A DNA stretch of 64,000 bases from Oscillospiraceae bacterium (lineage in GTDB: Bacteria > Bacillota > Clostridia > Oscillospirales > Oscillospiraceae). Each line of letters starts with the position of its first letter. The first letter of the stretch is position 1. Location of the stretch: NCBI GenBank assembly GCA_902798545.1, contig CADBWQ010000010.1, forward strand, positions 1 to 64,000, given 5' to 3'. The position numbers and the translations under genes are program-made. A model generated the notes under the pieces. That model had not been told where the DNA came from. It searched no databases and saw only the letters and a program-made list of their open reading frames with translations. Below are positions 34,100 to 41,779 of this stretch, piece by piece.

Positions 34100-35022
34100 C
34101 AGAAAAGGCCTCCAAAATATTCACCAAAGTGTTCAGCAGCAAAGTCACGTACCGCAGTGGAATATGCGTCGTATTGCTTCAGAAGTGCGAGTCCGTCCTT
34201 CGTGAGCGTGCTGCCGCCGCCCCTGGCACCGCCCTGGCTGCGCTGAACCAGGGGGTGATTCAGCTGACTTTCCAAGGCATGAATCACATTCCAGCCGCTG
34301 GAATAGGACATCTGCATCCGCTGACACGCCGTACGCACGGAGGCCGTCTCATCCACAAGCCGAAGCAGCATCGCCGTCCGCTGATCAAAGAAGGGAAGCT
34401 CCCGCACCAGAGAAACACTGACAAGGGGGCGAATTAACTGCTCATTATGGTACCTGAGCAGCGCTTTATAATCCTCCGGCGTATCGGCATCGTGCAGTAC
34501 GCCCCGATCTTCCACAGGAATCTCCAGCATCGGAGCTCCACAGCGCCCCAGGGCGCCTCGAAGTCCGTCGCTGCCACTGTCTTCCACAATCCTGTCAATC
34601 AGAGAGGCAGAGATCAGAATGGGATGACCGCGTTTTCCATCACAGACGGGGCAGGCGAGCGGCACGCTGCTCTCCAGCAAGGTCTGCACGGTTGCCGACG
34701 TAAAAAGGGGAATGTCCACCGGGGTGAAGAGAAGACGGTCACACTTGTCTTTCAGATAGCTCAGTCCGATACAGGCGGATTCAAACATCTGCGTATGCTC
34801 GTAATTCTCGTTGCGAAGGAAGACGATCCCGAGACCGGTGAGATGCCGTTCCAACTGTACGGCGTTATACCCGGTGACCATTACGATCTTGTCGACGCCG
34901 GCCTGCTGCAGGGAGGCAACCACGCGCTGGGCAATGGAAATAGAGCCGATATTCAGCATGGGCTTGAAATTGCCCATACGGGAACTCATTCCGGCGGCTA
35001 CAATCAGTGCCGCTGTCTTCAT
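34099..35022 (-). CDS. MocA-like nucleotidyltransferase fused to a ModE-type winged-helix domain
   Basis: Of 307 residues, about 1-195 are a MobA/MocA-type nucleotidyltransferase (IVAAGMSSRMGNFKPML at 6-22; FTPVDIPLF near 101). MocA attaches CMP to molybdopterin to form the cytosine dinucleotide cofactor of hydroxylases. Residues about 215-307 are a LysR/ModE-like winged helix (SVRTACQRMQMSYSSGWNVI and GGARGGGSTLT), as in the DNA-binding half of ModE. The protein may couple cofactor synthesis to transcription. AAGGAAGGAG precedes the ATG at 35022. Confidence 0.85.
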   Translation of the reverse strand: MKTAALIVAAGMSSRMGNFKPMLNIGSISIAQRVVASLQQAGVDKIVMVTGYNAVQLERHLTGLGIVFLRNENYEHTQMFESACIGLSYLKDKCDRLLFTPVDIPLFTSATVQTLLESSVPLACPVCDGKRGHPILISASLIDRIVEDSGSDGLRGALGRCGAPMLEIPVEDRGVLHDADTPEDYKALLRYHNEQLIRPLVSVSLVRELPFFDQRTAMLLRLVDETASVRTACQRMQMSYSSGWNVIHALESQLNHPLVQRSQGGARGGGSTLTKDGLALLKQYDAYSTAVRDFAAEHFGEYFGGLF

Positions 35023-35146
35023 ATGATCAACTCCTTCCTTGATTCGCGCTGCATTGTGTGTCATGTGTTGTATAATCTATTACTATCATAAACGATTTTT
35101 ATTTATTTGTAAATCGCTTCTGTGAAAAAGATCCGGCACTCCCATC

Positions 35147-35176
35147 TTTACAAAGCAGGATGGCCTGGGGTATAAT
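35147..35176 (+). promoter_or_regulatory. Sigma-A type promoter of the ThrE-like operon
   Basis: TTTACA (35147-35152), 18 bases, then the consensus TATAAT (35171-35176). The predicted transcript start near 35183 excludes an upstream start codon at 35160 and supports 35211. Confidence 0.65.
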
Positions 35177-35210
35177 CCCACTGCTATTACGATTCGGGGA
35201 GAGATCGGAG

Positions 35211-35984
35211 ATGGTTTCTACAGTTGAAAAACAGACAGAGCTGGCCCGCTGCCTGCTGGATATGGGAGCACTGCTGCTCGATTGCGGGGCGGAGATCAGC
35301 CGGGTGGAAGATACCATGTGCCGTATGGGGAAAGCCTATGGAGCCCGGCATATGGAAGCGTTTGTTATCACGTCCATCATTATCCTGACCATGGATTTCG
35401 GAAATGAGGACGCCATCACGGAGACACGACGGATATATTCCAGCGCGGGAAACGATTTCTACCGCCTGGAAAAGCTCAACGAGCTGAGCCGCTCCTGCTG
35501 TGCTTCTCCACTCCCTTTGACAGAGCTGCGGGAAAAGCTGGAGCATGTGGCAGCAGGGAAGAAACCGGAAAAGGTCATTCTCTGGGGAAGCATCCTTGCG
35601 GCGGGAGGTTTCGCAGTCTTTTTCGGAGGAACAATCTGGGACAGCCTCGCTGCGGCAGCATTTTCGCTTCTGATCTGTTTCCTGCAGAAGCAGTTCGGAA
35701 ATACACAGATCGGTACGGCGGGTTCCAATCTGTTTATTTCATTCCTGTCGGGACTCGGCGTCGGAGCGCTGTGTGAGCTGCTGCCGATGCTCCATATGGA
35801 TAAGATCCTGATTGGTGATATCATGCTGCTGATTCCCGGAATCGCCATGACCAACTCCATCCGAAACATCCTGGGCGGCAATACCATTTCAGGCGCCGTG
35901 CGGCTGCTGGAGAGCCTGATCTGGGCTGCAGCGCTGGCGGGCGGTTTCATGACGGCCATGCTGATCATAGAACTCGCGGTGTAA
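35211..35984 (+). CDS. Threonine/serine exporter family protein, ThrE N-terminal half
   Basis: The 257-residue protein matches the DUF1212/ThrE N-terminal domain: a soluble segment (RCLLDMGALLLDCGAEISRV at about 12-31) followed by about five helices. With the short membrane protein encoded 13 bases downstream it makes a split ThrE-type exporter, which expels threonine, serine or related small molecules. GGGGAG lies upstream of the ATG. Confidence 0.87.
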   Translation: MVSTVEKQTELARCLLDMGALLLDCGAEISRVEDTMCRMGKAYGARHMEAFVITSIIILTMDFGNEDAITETRRIYSSAGNDFYRLEKLNELSRSCCASPLPLTELREKLEHVAAGKKPEKVILWGSILAAGGFAVFFGGTIWDSLAAAAFSLLICFLQKQFGNTQIGTAGSNLFISFLSGLGVGALCELLPMLHMDKILIGDIMLLIPGIAMTNSIRNILGGNTISGAVRLLESLIWAAALAGGFMTAMLIIELAV

Positions 35985-35997
35985 GGGAGGGGTGGAC

Positions 35998-36429
35998 ATG
36001 AAACAAATCATGATTCAGCTGGTGACGGCGTTCATCGGCTCCCTCGGCTTTGGCCTCCTTTTCGGCCTCCGTACAAGGCACCTGCTTTGGGCCGCACTGG
36101 GTGGCATGATTGCCTGGGGAATCTACCTCTGGGTCTATGCGCGGATCCCGGAGCTCTTCCTGGCCAATCTCTGCGCGTCTATCTTTGCGGTGACTTATGC
36201 GGAACTGATGGCACATCTGCGAAAGTGCCCTGCAACGCTGTTTGTAGTGACCGGAGTCGTGCCGATGGTGCCGGGGAGCTCCCTCTATTATGCCATGGAC
36301 TGTGCTGTAAACGGAGATCTTGAGGGAGCTGCCATCTATGGACACAAGACACTGGCGGTGGCGCTTGCGATTGCTGCAGGAATCAGCTTCGTAACCGTAT
36401 GCCGTGAGCTGCGGGCCAGGAGAGGATAA
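35998..36429 (+). CDS. Threonine/serine exporter family protein, ThrE C-terminal half
   Basis: The 143-residue protein has four to five hydrophobic helices and the second-domain signature VPMVPGSSLYYAMDCAVNGD (about 93-112). It pairs with the preceding gene product. The ATG at 35998 was chosen because GGGAGGGG lies seven bases upstream; a GTG two codons earlier is too close to it. Confidence 0.87.
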   Translation: MKQIMIQLVTAFIGSLGFGLLFGLRTRHLLWAALGGMIAWGIYLWVYARIPELFLANLCASIFAVTYAELMAHLRKCPATLFVVTGVVPMVPGSSLYYAMDCAVNGDLEGAAIYGHKTLAVALAIAAGISFVTVCRELRARRG

Positions 36430-36448
36430 CAGAATCCGGACAGGATGA

Positions 36449-37312
36449 GTGAAAGAATACAACATGAGAATATCGGAGAGTTGCGCAAAGTGCCTGTACG
36501 ACCGACAGCGCAAGCGAATACCGGATAAGGACTATCTGGCGGAAGTGCGCAAACTGATTGAAAACCGGAGCGAAAATGACACATCGCCGCTGATGGTTTA
36601 CCGGTTCGACCAGGTATTCAGACAGCGCTTCGGCACAGCGGACAGCTACGCAGAAGTCAAGCGCCGCTACAACGATCTTGTACTGAGCATGGAGGAAAAG
36701 CTCCGGGGGAGGATCGAGGCGGCAAAGGATCCGGTTGCAACTGCCCTTGCGTTTGCGAGAATTGGAAATTACATTGATTTTGGCGCGATGGACTCCGTCA
36801 ACGAAGAGACCTTCATGCAGTTGTTTGACGGCGCTGAGATCCGGGAAAATGAAGCGACGGTGTATCGTCGTTTTCTGGATGCATGTGCGAATGGGAGGCG
36901 CTTCCTCCTTGCGGCGGACAACTGCGGTGAGATCGTGCTGGATCGCCTGCTGCTGGAGCAGCTGAAGCGGCGCTTCCCCCAGCTGACATTTCAGGTGCTG
37001 GTGCGGGGTGGAGAAGTCCTGAACGATGTGACTGTCCCGGATGCCCTCTATGCAGGGATCGACCGGGTGGCGGAGGTCCTCTCCAACGGAGAGGCGATTG
37101 CCGGAACCGTATATGAAATGATGCCGGAAGAATCCCGCCGGGCGCTGGATCATGCAGACATTATTCTTGCCAAGGGACAGGGGAACTATGAATCCCTCTC
37201 TGGGCAGGGACGACATGTTTTCTATGCTTTCTTATGCAAATGCGAGCTGTTTACATCACGTTTCAATGTGCTGCCGCTGACGGGGATGCTGGTGGAAGAG
37301 CTGGGAGCATGA
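36449..37312 (+). CDS. DUF89 (ARMT1-like) damage-control phosphatase family protein
   Basis: The 287-residue protein has the N-terminal CAKCLYDRQ motif (about 12-20) and the DUF89 core: AADNCGEIVLDRLL, VRGGEVLNDVT, AKGQGNYESLSG. Aspartate and asparagine residues in these blocks bind metal in the family, which hydrolyses damaged sugar phosphates or phosphometabolites. The gene lies 19 bases after the ThrE pair. Whether translation starts at the GTG (36449) or the ATG five codons later is unclear. Confidence 0.82.
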   Translation: MKEYNMRISESCAKCLYDRQRKRIPDKDYLAEVRKLIENRSENDTSPLMVYRFDQVFRQRFGTADSYAEVKRRYNDLVLSMEEKLRGRIEAAKDPVATALAFARIGNYIDFGAMDSVNEETFMQLFDGAEIRENEATVYRRFLDACANGRRFLLAADNCGEIVLDRLLLEQLKRRFPQLTFQVLVRGGEVLNDVTVPDALYAGIDRVAEVLSNGEAIAGTVYEMMPEESRRALDHADIILAKGQGNYESLSGQGRHVFYAFLCKCELFTSRFNVLPLTGMLVEELGA

Positions 37313-37412
37313 TAAGGGTTCTGCCCATGATGAGTCTGGTGGCGATGATTTACTCGTACCTCTTGTATCATCATAATGATAAGCTTTAATGCTTCGATTC
37401 GTTCTTATATTG

Positions 37413-37456
37413 AATGATTATGCGCCGGAGGTTTGTTCCTCCGGCGCATAATCATT
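37413..37456. terminator. Long perfect hairpin after the DUF89 gene
   Basis: Two exact 19-base arms (37413-37431 and 37438-37456) enclose TTTGTT. The stem is GC-rich in the centre and AT at the base. Without a clear T-run it is most likely a strong terminator, possibly bidirectional. Confidence 0.7.
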
Positions 37457-37486
37457 GTAATTATTGATAATTGATATTTTCTGCCT

Positions 37487-37775
37487 TAAAAGCATCACCG
37501 TAATTATCGATAGCCGTTATAAGGAGACTGAGCACAAGCACGATGTCGTCATCAAGCAGATCGACCAGATCATGATCCGTCACAGGAAAATCGAGCGGTT
37601 CATTGAGAGTATGAAGGACCGGCCGGAGCTCATCACCGAGTTCGTCGAGGCCCCAGGACATCTCTTTTCGATCCGCTTTGGATGGATGAGTACGTTTACA
37701 GCGGAGATCCAACCTTACAAATGGGTCACAGAGGCACAAAAAAAGATCTTGAATTCATTGAGAAGATATGGTATA
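37487..37775 (+). pseudogene. Remnant of a large serine recombinase C-terminus, frameshifted
   Basis: One frame reads IERFIESMKDRPELITEF (about 37590-37645), the end of the coiled-coil part of clostridial serine recombinases, which usually continues as FDExLW...VTVYS. Here the continuation FDPLWMDEYVYSGDPTLQ appears in another frame from about 37666, so a frameshift or small deletion lies between. No intact start or catalytic domain remains. It runs up to the tRNA gene and marks past mobile-element activity at this spot. Confidence 0.6.
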
Positions 37776-37788
37776 GTATACGGGCTTT

Positions 37789-37865
37789 GGAGGGTTAGCT
37801 CAGCTGGTTAGAGCGTCCGCCTCACACGCGGAAGGTCGACGGTTCGAGTCCGCCACTCTCCACCA
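37789..37865 (+). tRNA. tRNA-Val (anticodon CAC)
   Basis: The 77-base gene folds as a standard cloverleaf: acceptor GGAGGGT with ACTCTCC (one G-U pair), D arm with AGCTCAGCTGG, anticodon loop CTCACAC between TCCGC and GCGGA, and T arm GGTTCGAGTCC. The terminal CCA is encoded. CAC reads the valine codon GUG. It stands between the recombinase remnant and the prophage, a typical integration target. Confidence 0.96.
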
Positions 37866-37896
37866 TCACATTGAGATCATTGTTTCCACGCAGCAG

Positions 37897-37938
37897 AAGA
37901 GGAGCGCACCATAAGACGGGTGTGCTCCTCTTCTTTTC
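37897..37938 (+). terminator. Terminator after tRNA-Val
   Basis: AAGAGGAGCGCACC pairs with GGTGTGCTCCTCTT (one G-U pair) and is followed by CTTTTCC. Confidence 0.85.
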
Positions 37939-38054
37939 CATTCTTCCCACGAGCACCACCCTATGCACGCATCCCGTACAAATAGTACAATATACAAGAA
38001 AATAGTGCGGGAAAAGGAATAAAAGTCCAAATTCAAGCGGGAAAATACTGTTTA

Positions 38055-38063
38055 TGGTATAAT
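38055..38063 (+). promoter_or_regulatory. Extended -10 promoter of the first HTH gene
   Basis: TGGTATAAT is a full extended -10 element 30 bases before the start codon; no good -35 is visible. Confidence 0.55.
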
Positions 38064-38092
38064 TCCGAGCGCAAAAGGAGCGTGCCAACAAT

Positions 38093-38320
38093 ATGATACG
38101 AATTCTATTGTCTACTCGCCTTGGTGAGAGGCGATGGACGCAGGCAAAGCTTTCCCGGGTAACGGGAATCAGACGCGCAACGATCAATGAGATGTATAAT
38201 GAGCTCAGTGACCGTGTGAATCTTGAAGATCTGGATAAAATCTGTGAGGCCCTCGACTGCGATCTCCACGATCTGCTTGTGAGGATCCCCAAAGAAGATC
38301 CAGAGAAGAAGAAAGTCTGA
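38093..38320 (+). CDS. Cro/C1-type helix-turn-helix regulator
   Basis: The 75-residue protein is a single XRE-type DNA-binding domain: TQAKLSRVTGIRRATINEMYN (about 16-36) is the helix-turn-helix, and the C-terminus is basic. It is of the small phage/plasmid regulator class (HTH_26). The start ATG has AAGGAG 13 bases upstream, a loose spacing. It sits alone between the tRNA terminator and its own terminator. It may be the prophage's or a host gene at the border. Confidence 0.75.
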   Translation: MIRILLSTRLGERRWTQAKLSRVTGIRRATINEMYNELSDRVNLEDLDKICEALDCDLHDLLVRIPKEDPEKKKV

Positions 38321-38329
38321 CCAAAGCAA

Positions 38330-38369
38330 AAGAGCGCAGGCAACCTTTATAGGCTGTCTGCGCTTTTTT
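38330..38369 (+). terminator. Terminator after the HTH gene
   Basis: AGCGCAG (38333-38339) and CTGCGCT (38358-38364) form the stem, followed by TTTTT. Confidence 0.85.
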
Positions 38370-38380
38370 GCTTTTCTGGG

Positions 38381-38596
38381 CTATTTGAGCTCAAACGTCT
38401 CACCGTCAGGCATCTGGAATAGAATCTTCCCACCGGCCATCTCTGCAACCTTAATCAGATCTTCGGCTGTCCATCTGGATTCCCGGACCTTCTTGTTCGC
38501 CGCCTGTGGAGAACTGACTTTCAGAATGTCTACAAGATCGGCCTGCTTCTTTCCGCAAGCTCGAAGAGCATGCATCACTGCATCAGAAACTGTCAT
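38381..38596 (-). CDS. Small phage repressor-like HTH protein
   Basis: The 71-residue product reads KKQADLVDILKVSSPQAANK (about 16-35), a helix-turn-helix followed by a short C-terminal beta segment. It is divergent from the early genes across a region with two back-to-back consensus promoters, the position of a lysogeny repressor or Cro-like switch protein. It is too short for an autocleavable CI. GGAGGTG precedes the ATG at 38596. Confidence 0.65.
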   Translation of the reverse strand: MTVSDAVMHALRACGKKQADLVDILKVSSPQAANKKVRESRWTAEDLIKVAEMAGGKILFQMPDGETFELK

Positions 38597-38615
38597 GTCA
38601 ACACCTCCATTGACA

Positions 38616-38644
38616 ATAATAAACCGATACGGATTAAAAGTCAA
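38616..38644 (-). promoter_or_regulatory. Promoter of the divergent repressor-like gene
   Basis: On the minus strand TTGACT (38639-38644), 17 bases, then TATTAT (38616-38621). Its spacer ends in GGTTTAT, the same string that ends the spacer of the opposing promoter. Confidence 0.75.
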
Positions 38645-38687
38645 CCAGAAATTTTTAAAAATAATCCGAAAATATCAATAAAATATA

Positions 38688-38716
38688 TTGACAAATAGTC
38701 CAAAAAGGTTTATAAT
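38688..38716 (+). promoter_or_regulatory. Consensus early promoter of the prophage
   Basis: TTGACA (38688-38693), exactly 17 bases, then TATAAT (38711-38716): a perfect match to the vegetative consensus, starting the rightward early operon. It probably must be repressed in the lysogen; CGGATTA/TAATCCG half-sites lie between it and the leftward promoter. Confidence 0.85.
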
Positions 38717-38742
38717 CATATACAGAAAGGAGGTCAAGAGCG

Positions 38743-38895
38743 GTGAACGAAACCACCAAGAAGGAAGTTGATCAGATGACCAACAAGCAGTTCAAAGCCT
38801 ACCTGGTGATGCTCAAGATGATCGCCGAGAGAACCGAAAGCAACACCGAAATCGTAAAGGCAATCGAAGAAATCATTCAAGCGATAGACGATTAA
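38743..38895 (+). CDS. Small phage early protein, 50 residues
   Basis: A GTG-started frame with AAGGAGG upstream (38727-38733) encodes a charged, all-helical peptide (MNETTKKEVDQMTNKQFK start). It is the first gene after the consensus early promoter. No motif is recognised. Confidence 0.65.
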   Translation: MNETTKKEVDQMTNKQFKAYLVMLKMIAERTESNTEIVKAIEEIIQAIDD

Positions 38896-38929
38896 AAAAG
38901 AATCCCCAGCAAACCTCTCACAGTAAACT

Positions 38930-38970
38930 GGGGTCCGGGAGGGAAACACCGCCCCCTCCCGGGGAACCCC
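38930..38970 (+). promoter_or_regulatory. GC-rich leader hairpin in the early operon
   Basis: GGGGTCCGGGAGGG (38930-38943) pairs with the segment 38954-38970 with one two-base bulge. CCCC at 38967-38970 could instead pair with GGGG at 38981-38984, giving two exclusive folds just before the next ribosome-binding site. There is no T-run. It may stabilise the transcript or control translation. Confidence 0.5.
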
Positions 38971-39010
38971 ATAATAACATGGGGCGGTGGAAAAATCAAG
39001 GAGGCTCACA

Positions 39011-39208
39011 ATGAAAAAAGGACTCGATGCTATATCCGACAGAACCGAGAAGCTCTGGTATGAAGTCGTAAAAAAATACGGCCCCCACACATACACCCTT
39101 GCGGTGAATGGACTTGACGAGGTTGTTCTCTCCAAGCGGTATATGGAAGATATCGCCAAGGGCAACCGGGAAGTACAGAGAGTTCTGAGAGAGCTGCTTA
39201 ATGCATAA
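39011..39208 (+). CDS. Phage protein of unknown function, 65 residues
   Basis: The ATG at 39011 has AAGGAGG seven bases upstream and yields a compact mixed alpha/beta product (LWYEVVKKYGPHTYTLAV...). Not recognised. It lies in the early run of short genes, all on the plus strand with tiny gaps. Confidence 0.65.
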   Translation: MKKGLDAISDRTEKLWYEVVKKYGPHTYTLAVNGLDEVVLSKRYMEDIAKGNREVQRVLRELLNA

Positions 39209-39221
39209 GGAGGAAATGATA

Positions 39222-39647
39222 ATGGCACACAACTGGAGCGATTTTAACAGATTCGAGAGCAAATACATGCCCGACTACGGCGACGGAGACACGATGGCAT
39301 CCCAGGCGGAAACCGCACTGAACAAGCTGGTTTACAAGTGGTTCAACGACGGCGATGTGTACGAAAACCGGTACGGCATGACCGGATGGGCAAATAATAT
39401 CTCCGGGTCTGCGAACTGGCTGGCAAATCACTTTCCGGGAGCGAAGCAGATCCTCGACAGGATCTATGACATCGGGAGCGACGAAGGCAAGTATGAGGAC
39501 ATCCTGTACGACCTCTGCTGTCTGATCCATGACACGCCGAACCTGCTGGACGGCCTGAACAGCATCCCGAGGATCGGAGATGCATACAGCGAAGACGGAC
39601 CGTACAAGTTCGAATACTGTGACGAAGAAGAGGAGGAGGATTACTGA
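39222..39647 (+). CDS. Phage protein of unknown function, 141 residues
   Basis: Acidic product starting MAHNWSDFNRFESKYMPDYG and ending in an EEEEED tract. The second ATG was chosen because AAGGAGG is eight bases upstream; an in-frame ATG two codons earlier is too close to it. The stop overlaps the next start (ATGA). No domain recognised. Confidence 0.65.
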   Translation: MAHNWSDFNRFESKYMPDYGDGDTMASQAETALNKLVYKWFNDGDVYENRYGMTGWANNISGSANWLANHFPGAKQILDRIYDIGSDEGKYEDILYDLCCLIHDTPNLLDGLNSIPRIGDAYSEDGPYKFEYCDEEEEEDY

Positions 39648-40054
39648 TGAGATACACACACTTCGTCCTCACCCAGAACGGGGAGCAGATCGGAACGGCC
39701 GCTGTCATGGAGCAGGCCATCAATGCTGCGAAAGGGTACGCTGAAAAGAACGGTGCGCCAGTCTCCGTGATCGGGCACCGGGACGACGGCAAAGAGAAAG
39801 AAGTCATCTATCACCCGGATGGCCGGATTGAGAAGATCTGGCAGCTTGCGCAGAGCTCCCCGTTCTATCCCCAAGAGGGAGCAACCTACCGAAACGCAGG
39901 CGGTGGGATCTTCCACTGCACAGACGCCAACGGAACCGATGCCTGGATGACCAACATCAAGAGCGGATGGAACTTCAAGGCTCATGGTTGCCGGACTTAC
40001 TTTGATGGATCCATCGAGTGGGACTACTCCACTGACGGACACTTCACTAACTGA
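39647..40054 (+). CDS. Phage protein of unknown function, 135 residues
   Basis: Starts in the stop codon of the previous gene. Aromatic- and glycine-rich (GATYRNAGGGIFHCTDANG...), probably a small beta-rich soluble protein. It is part of the early operon. Not recognised. Confidence 0.65.
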   Translation: MRYTHFVLTQNGEQIGTAAVMEQAINAAKGYAEKNGAPVSVIGHRDDGKEKEVIYHPDGRIEKIWQLAQSSPFYPQEGATYRNAGGGIFHCTDANGTDAWMTNIKSGWNFKAHGCRTYFDGSIEWDYSTDGHFTN

Positions 40055-40070
40055 CAAGGAGGAACAGACC

Positions 40071-40463
40071 ATGCTTCACAACTATGTACCGGCAGAACGC
40101 AAGACCGAGGTCAGCTACGACCTAAGCTTCCTTTACGGCGAGGATCACGGGGGATTCTGTTTTCCCTGTGATGCCACCGGCAAGGTCCTTCCGTTCCGGT
40201 ATGAGGAAGCCGAACGGAACTACGAATACTGCATGGCCCATCCGGAAGAGTTTGAGACCTTCGCCGAGGTCATGCGGTTTGTGAACCGCTACACCGAACC
40301 GGCACACGGAACCTGCAGCTGCGGCGAAGAGGTTGAGCTTTACGATCAGTACTGTGGCGCCTGCCAGTGCCCCAAATGCGGCCAGTGGTACAACCTGTTC
40401 GGGCAGAGCCTGGTCCCGCCTGAGTGCTGGGAACACGATCCGGCAGAGGAAGAATACTGGTGA
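40071..40463 (+). CDS. Phage zinc-ribbon protein, 130 residues
   Basis: The C-terminal half carries CSCGEE and CGACQCPKCGQW (about 84-107), pairs of cysteines that can bind one or two zinc ions. AAGGAGG is eight bases before the ATG at 40071. Likely a nucleic-acid or protein-binding accessory factor. Exact role unknown. Confidence 0.65.
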   Translation: MLHNYVPAERKTEVSYDLSFLYGEDHGGFCFPCDATGKVLPFRYEEAERNYEYCMAHPEEFETFAEVMRFVNRYTEPAHGTCSCGEEVELYDQYCGACQCPKCGQWYNLFGQSLVPPECWEHDPAEEEYW

Positions 40464-40476
40464 GGAGGTGGAAACC

Positions 40477-40743
40477 TTGGAAGAGATCATGAAGCTGATG
40501 GATATCGCCGAGGAGAGGATTCGACATTATCTCCCCGAGGGTTACGAGATGGACGATGTAAGCTGGAGCGACACGGGATTCAGAATCCCGATCTTCTGTG
40601 TCCGGACTCTCGAGCACAGCATGAAGGGCCCAGTGGACAGTTTCCGATTCTTCCTGGACCAGGACGATACTGATGCAGAGAACATAGAGCGGTTCAACAG
40701 CGAGCTCAATAAGTTTTGCAATGGATGGGAGGGCGTAGCATGA
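40477..40743 (+). CDS. Phage protein of unknown function, 88 residues, TTG start
   Basis: The TTG at 40477 is seven bases from GAGGAGGTG and fits better than the ATG four codons later. The product is acidic (GYEMDDVSWSDTGFRIP...). Its stop overlaps the next start (ATGA). Confidence 0.6.
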   Translation: MEEIMKLMDIAEERIRHYLPEGYEMDDVSWSDTGFRIPIFCVRTLEHSMKGPVDSFRFFLDQDDTDAENIERFNSELNKFCNGWEGVA

Positions 40744-40868
40744 AGCTCGACAGAATGTTGGTCATGATGATACGGGAAGCAATTGCGAGGCTGCTTCCCA
40801 CCGGATGGGCAGATGAGATGGCAATCGGCATGGCGGCAGCGTTCGCCGATCAGGCAAGGGGGTTCTGA
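40740..40868 (+). CDS. Phage small protein, 42 residues
   Basis: A short frame coupled by ATGA to the gene before and ending one base before the next start. It is an amphipathic helix (MLVMMIREAIARLLPTGWAD), perhaps membrane-associating. Support comes from tight packing and lack of gaps. Confidence 0.5.
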   Translation: MKLDRMLVMMIREAIARLLPTGWADEMAIGMAAAFADQARGF

Positions 40869-40869
40869 G

Positions 40870-41541
40870 ATGGAGATGACGAAGGCGGAGCGGACCAGGG
40901 CGCTGCGGTATAAAAGACCGGCTCTGGCCACGATGGGATGGGAAGCCATCATGCATGAGCTGGAAGAGATCCAGGAGGCATGCGACGATGTGGCCTACTT
41001 CATAGGGGATGAAGACGAACTGCTGGATGCATTCGACGGGGATGCCGATGAGGCATGGGAGTTCCGGATGGGGTTCTCCAAACTGTCGGCCAAGTGCAAT
41101 CAGCTCGGCGAGGCCATGTACGAATGGAACGATCGGGACGACTTCGACGACTGTACGGTGGCCCTGGTCGGGAACCGCTACGATCTGGTGGGCTACGACG
41201 GATATGAGGAAGATTACTACAGCCTGTGCCGGTATGAGGAAGAGCTGGCCGTCTCGGAGGCGGGAAAGAGGCTGATGAGGCAGACCAAGGCCGAGATGAT
41301 CGCCAGCATCGGGCAGGCACTCGGAACCATGATGGCCTTCCTCGATCTCCGGCAGAGCTACGACTACCTGAAGGCCACGATGGACATCCTCCGGGACGAG
41401 AACCACAGCATCCTCCAGACGGTGAAGCAGATCGAGGACGCCTATGACAAAGCCCAGGAGCATCCGGAGAGCTGGAGCCATGACAGCAGATACTTCGACC
41501 AGCTGACGGAAACGCTGCCACCCAGAATGTGGGTAGAATGA
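40870..41541 (+). CDS. Phage protein of unknown function, 223 residues
   Basis: A highly acidic, mostly helical protein beginning MEMTKAERTRALRYKRPALA. AGGGGG lies upstream of the ATG. A C-terminal stretch of heptad-like helices (about 130-200) suggests a coiled coil. Not recognised. Confidence 0.65.
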   Translation: MEMTKAERTRALRYKRPALATMGWEAIMHELEEIQEACDDVAYFIGDEDELLDAFDGDADEAWEFRMGFSKLSAKCNQLGEAMYEWNDRDDFDDCTVALVGNRYDLVGYDGYEEDYYSLCRYEEELAVSEAGKRLMRQTKAEMIASIGQALGTMMAFLDLRQSYDYLKATMDILRDENHSILQTVKQIEDAYDKAQEHPESWSHDSRYFDQLTETLPPRMWVE

Positions 41542-41557
41542 GAAAGGAGACAGCAAA

Positions 41558-41779
41558 ATGACAGTTTACGATTTCCTGTACGTGTTCAACGATGATTATG
41601 AGGTCGTCCGGATCTACGACACCCGGACAGAGGAAGAGGTCTTTGCCGGAACGATCCGGGACGCCATGTACTGCGACTATGAGGGCTATGAAGTTGACGG
41701 CGTGGATCTGGACCGGGACGGGATGATCATCACGATCGAGACCGATGAGGAGGATACCGACGAGGAGGATGAAGAATGA
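41558..41779 (+). CDS. Very acidic small phage protein, 73 residues
   Basis: AAAGGAG precedes the ATG. The product has a small beta-rich body and ends in a run of Glu/Asp/Thr (TDEEDTDEEDEE). Such DNA-mimic-like charge is seen in some phage inhibitors, but nothing here proves that. Its stop overlaps the next start. Confidence 0.65.
   Translation: MTVYDFLYVFNDDYEVVRIYDTRTEEEVFAGTIRDAMYCDYEGYEVDGVDLDRDGMIITIETDEEDTDEEDEE

Noticed and set aside
37822-38343. Minus-strand frame running through tRNA-Val, ending GGLEPSTFRV
   Set aside because: It is the familiar mistranslation of a tRNA gene on the opposite strand.
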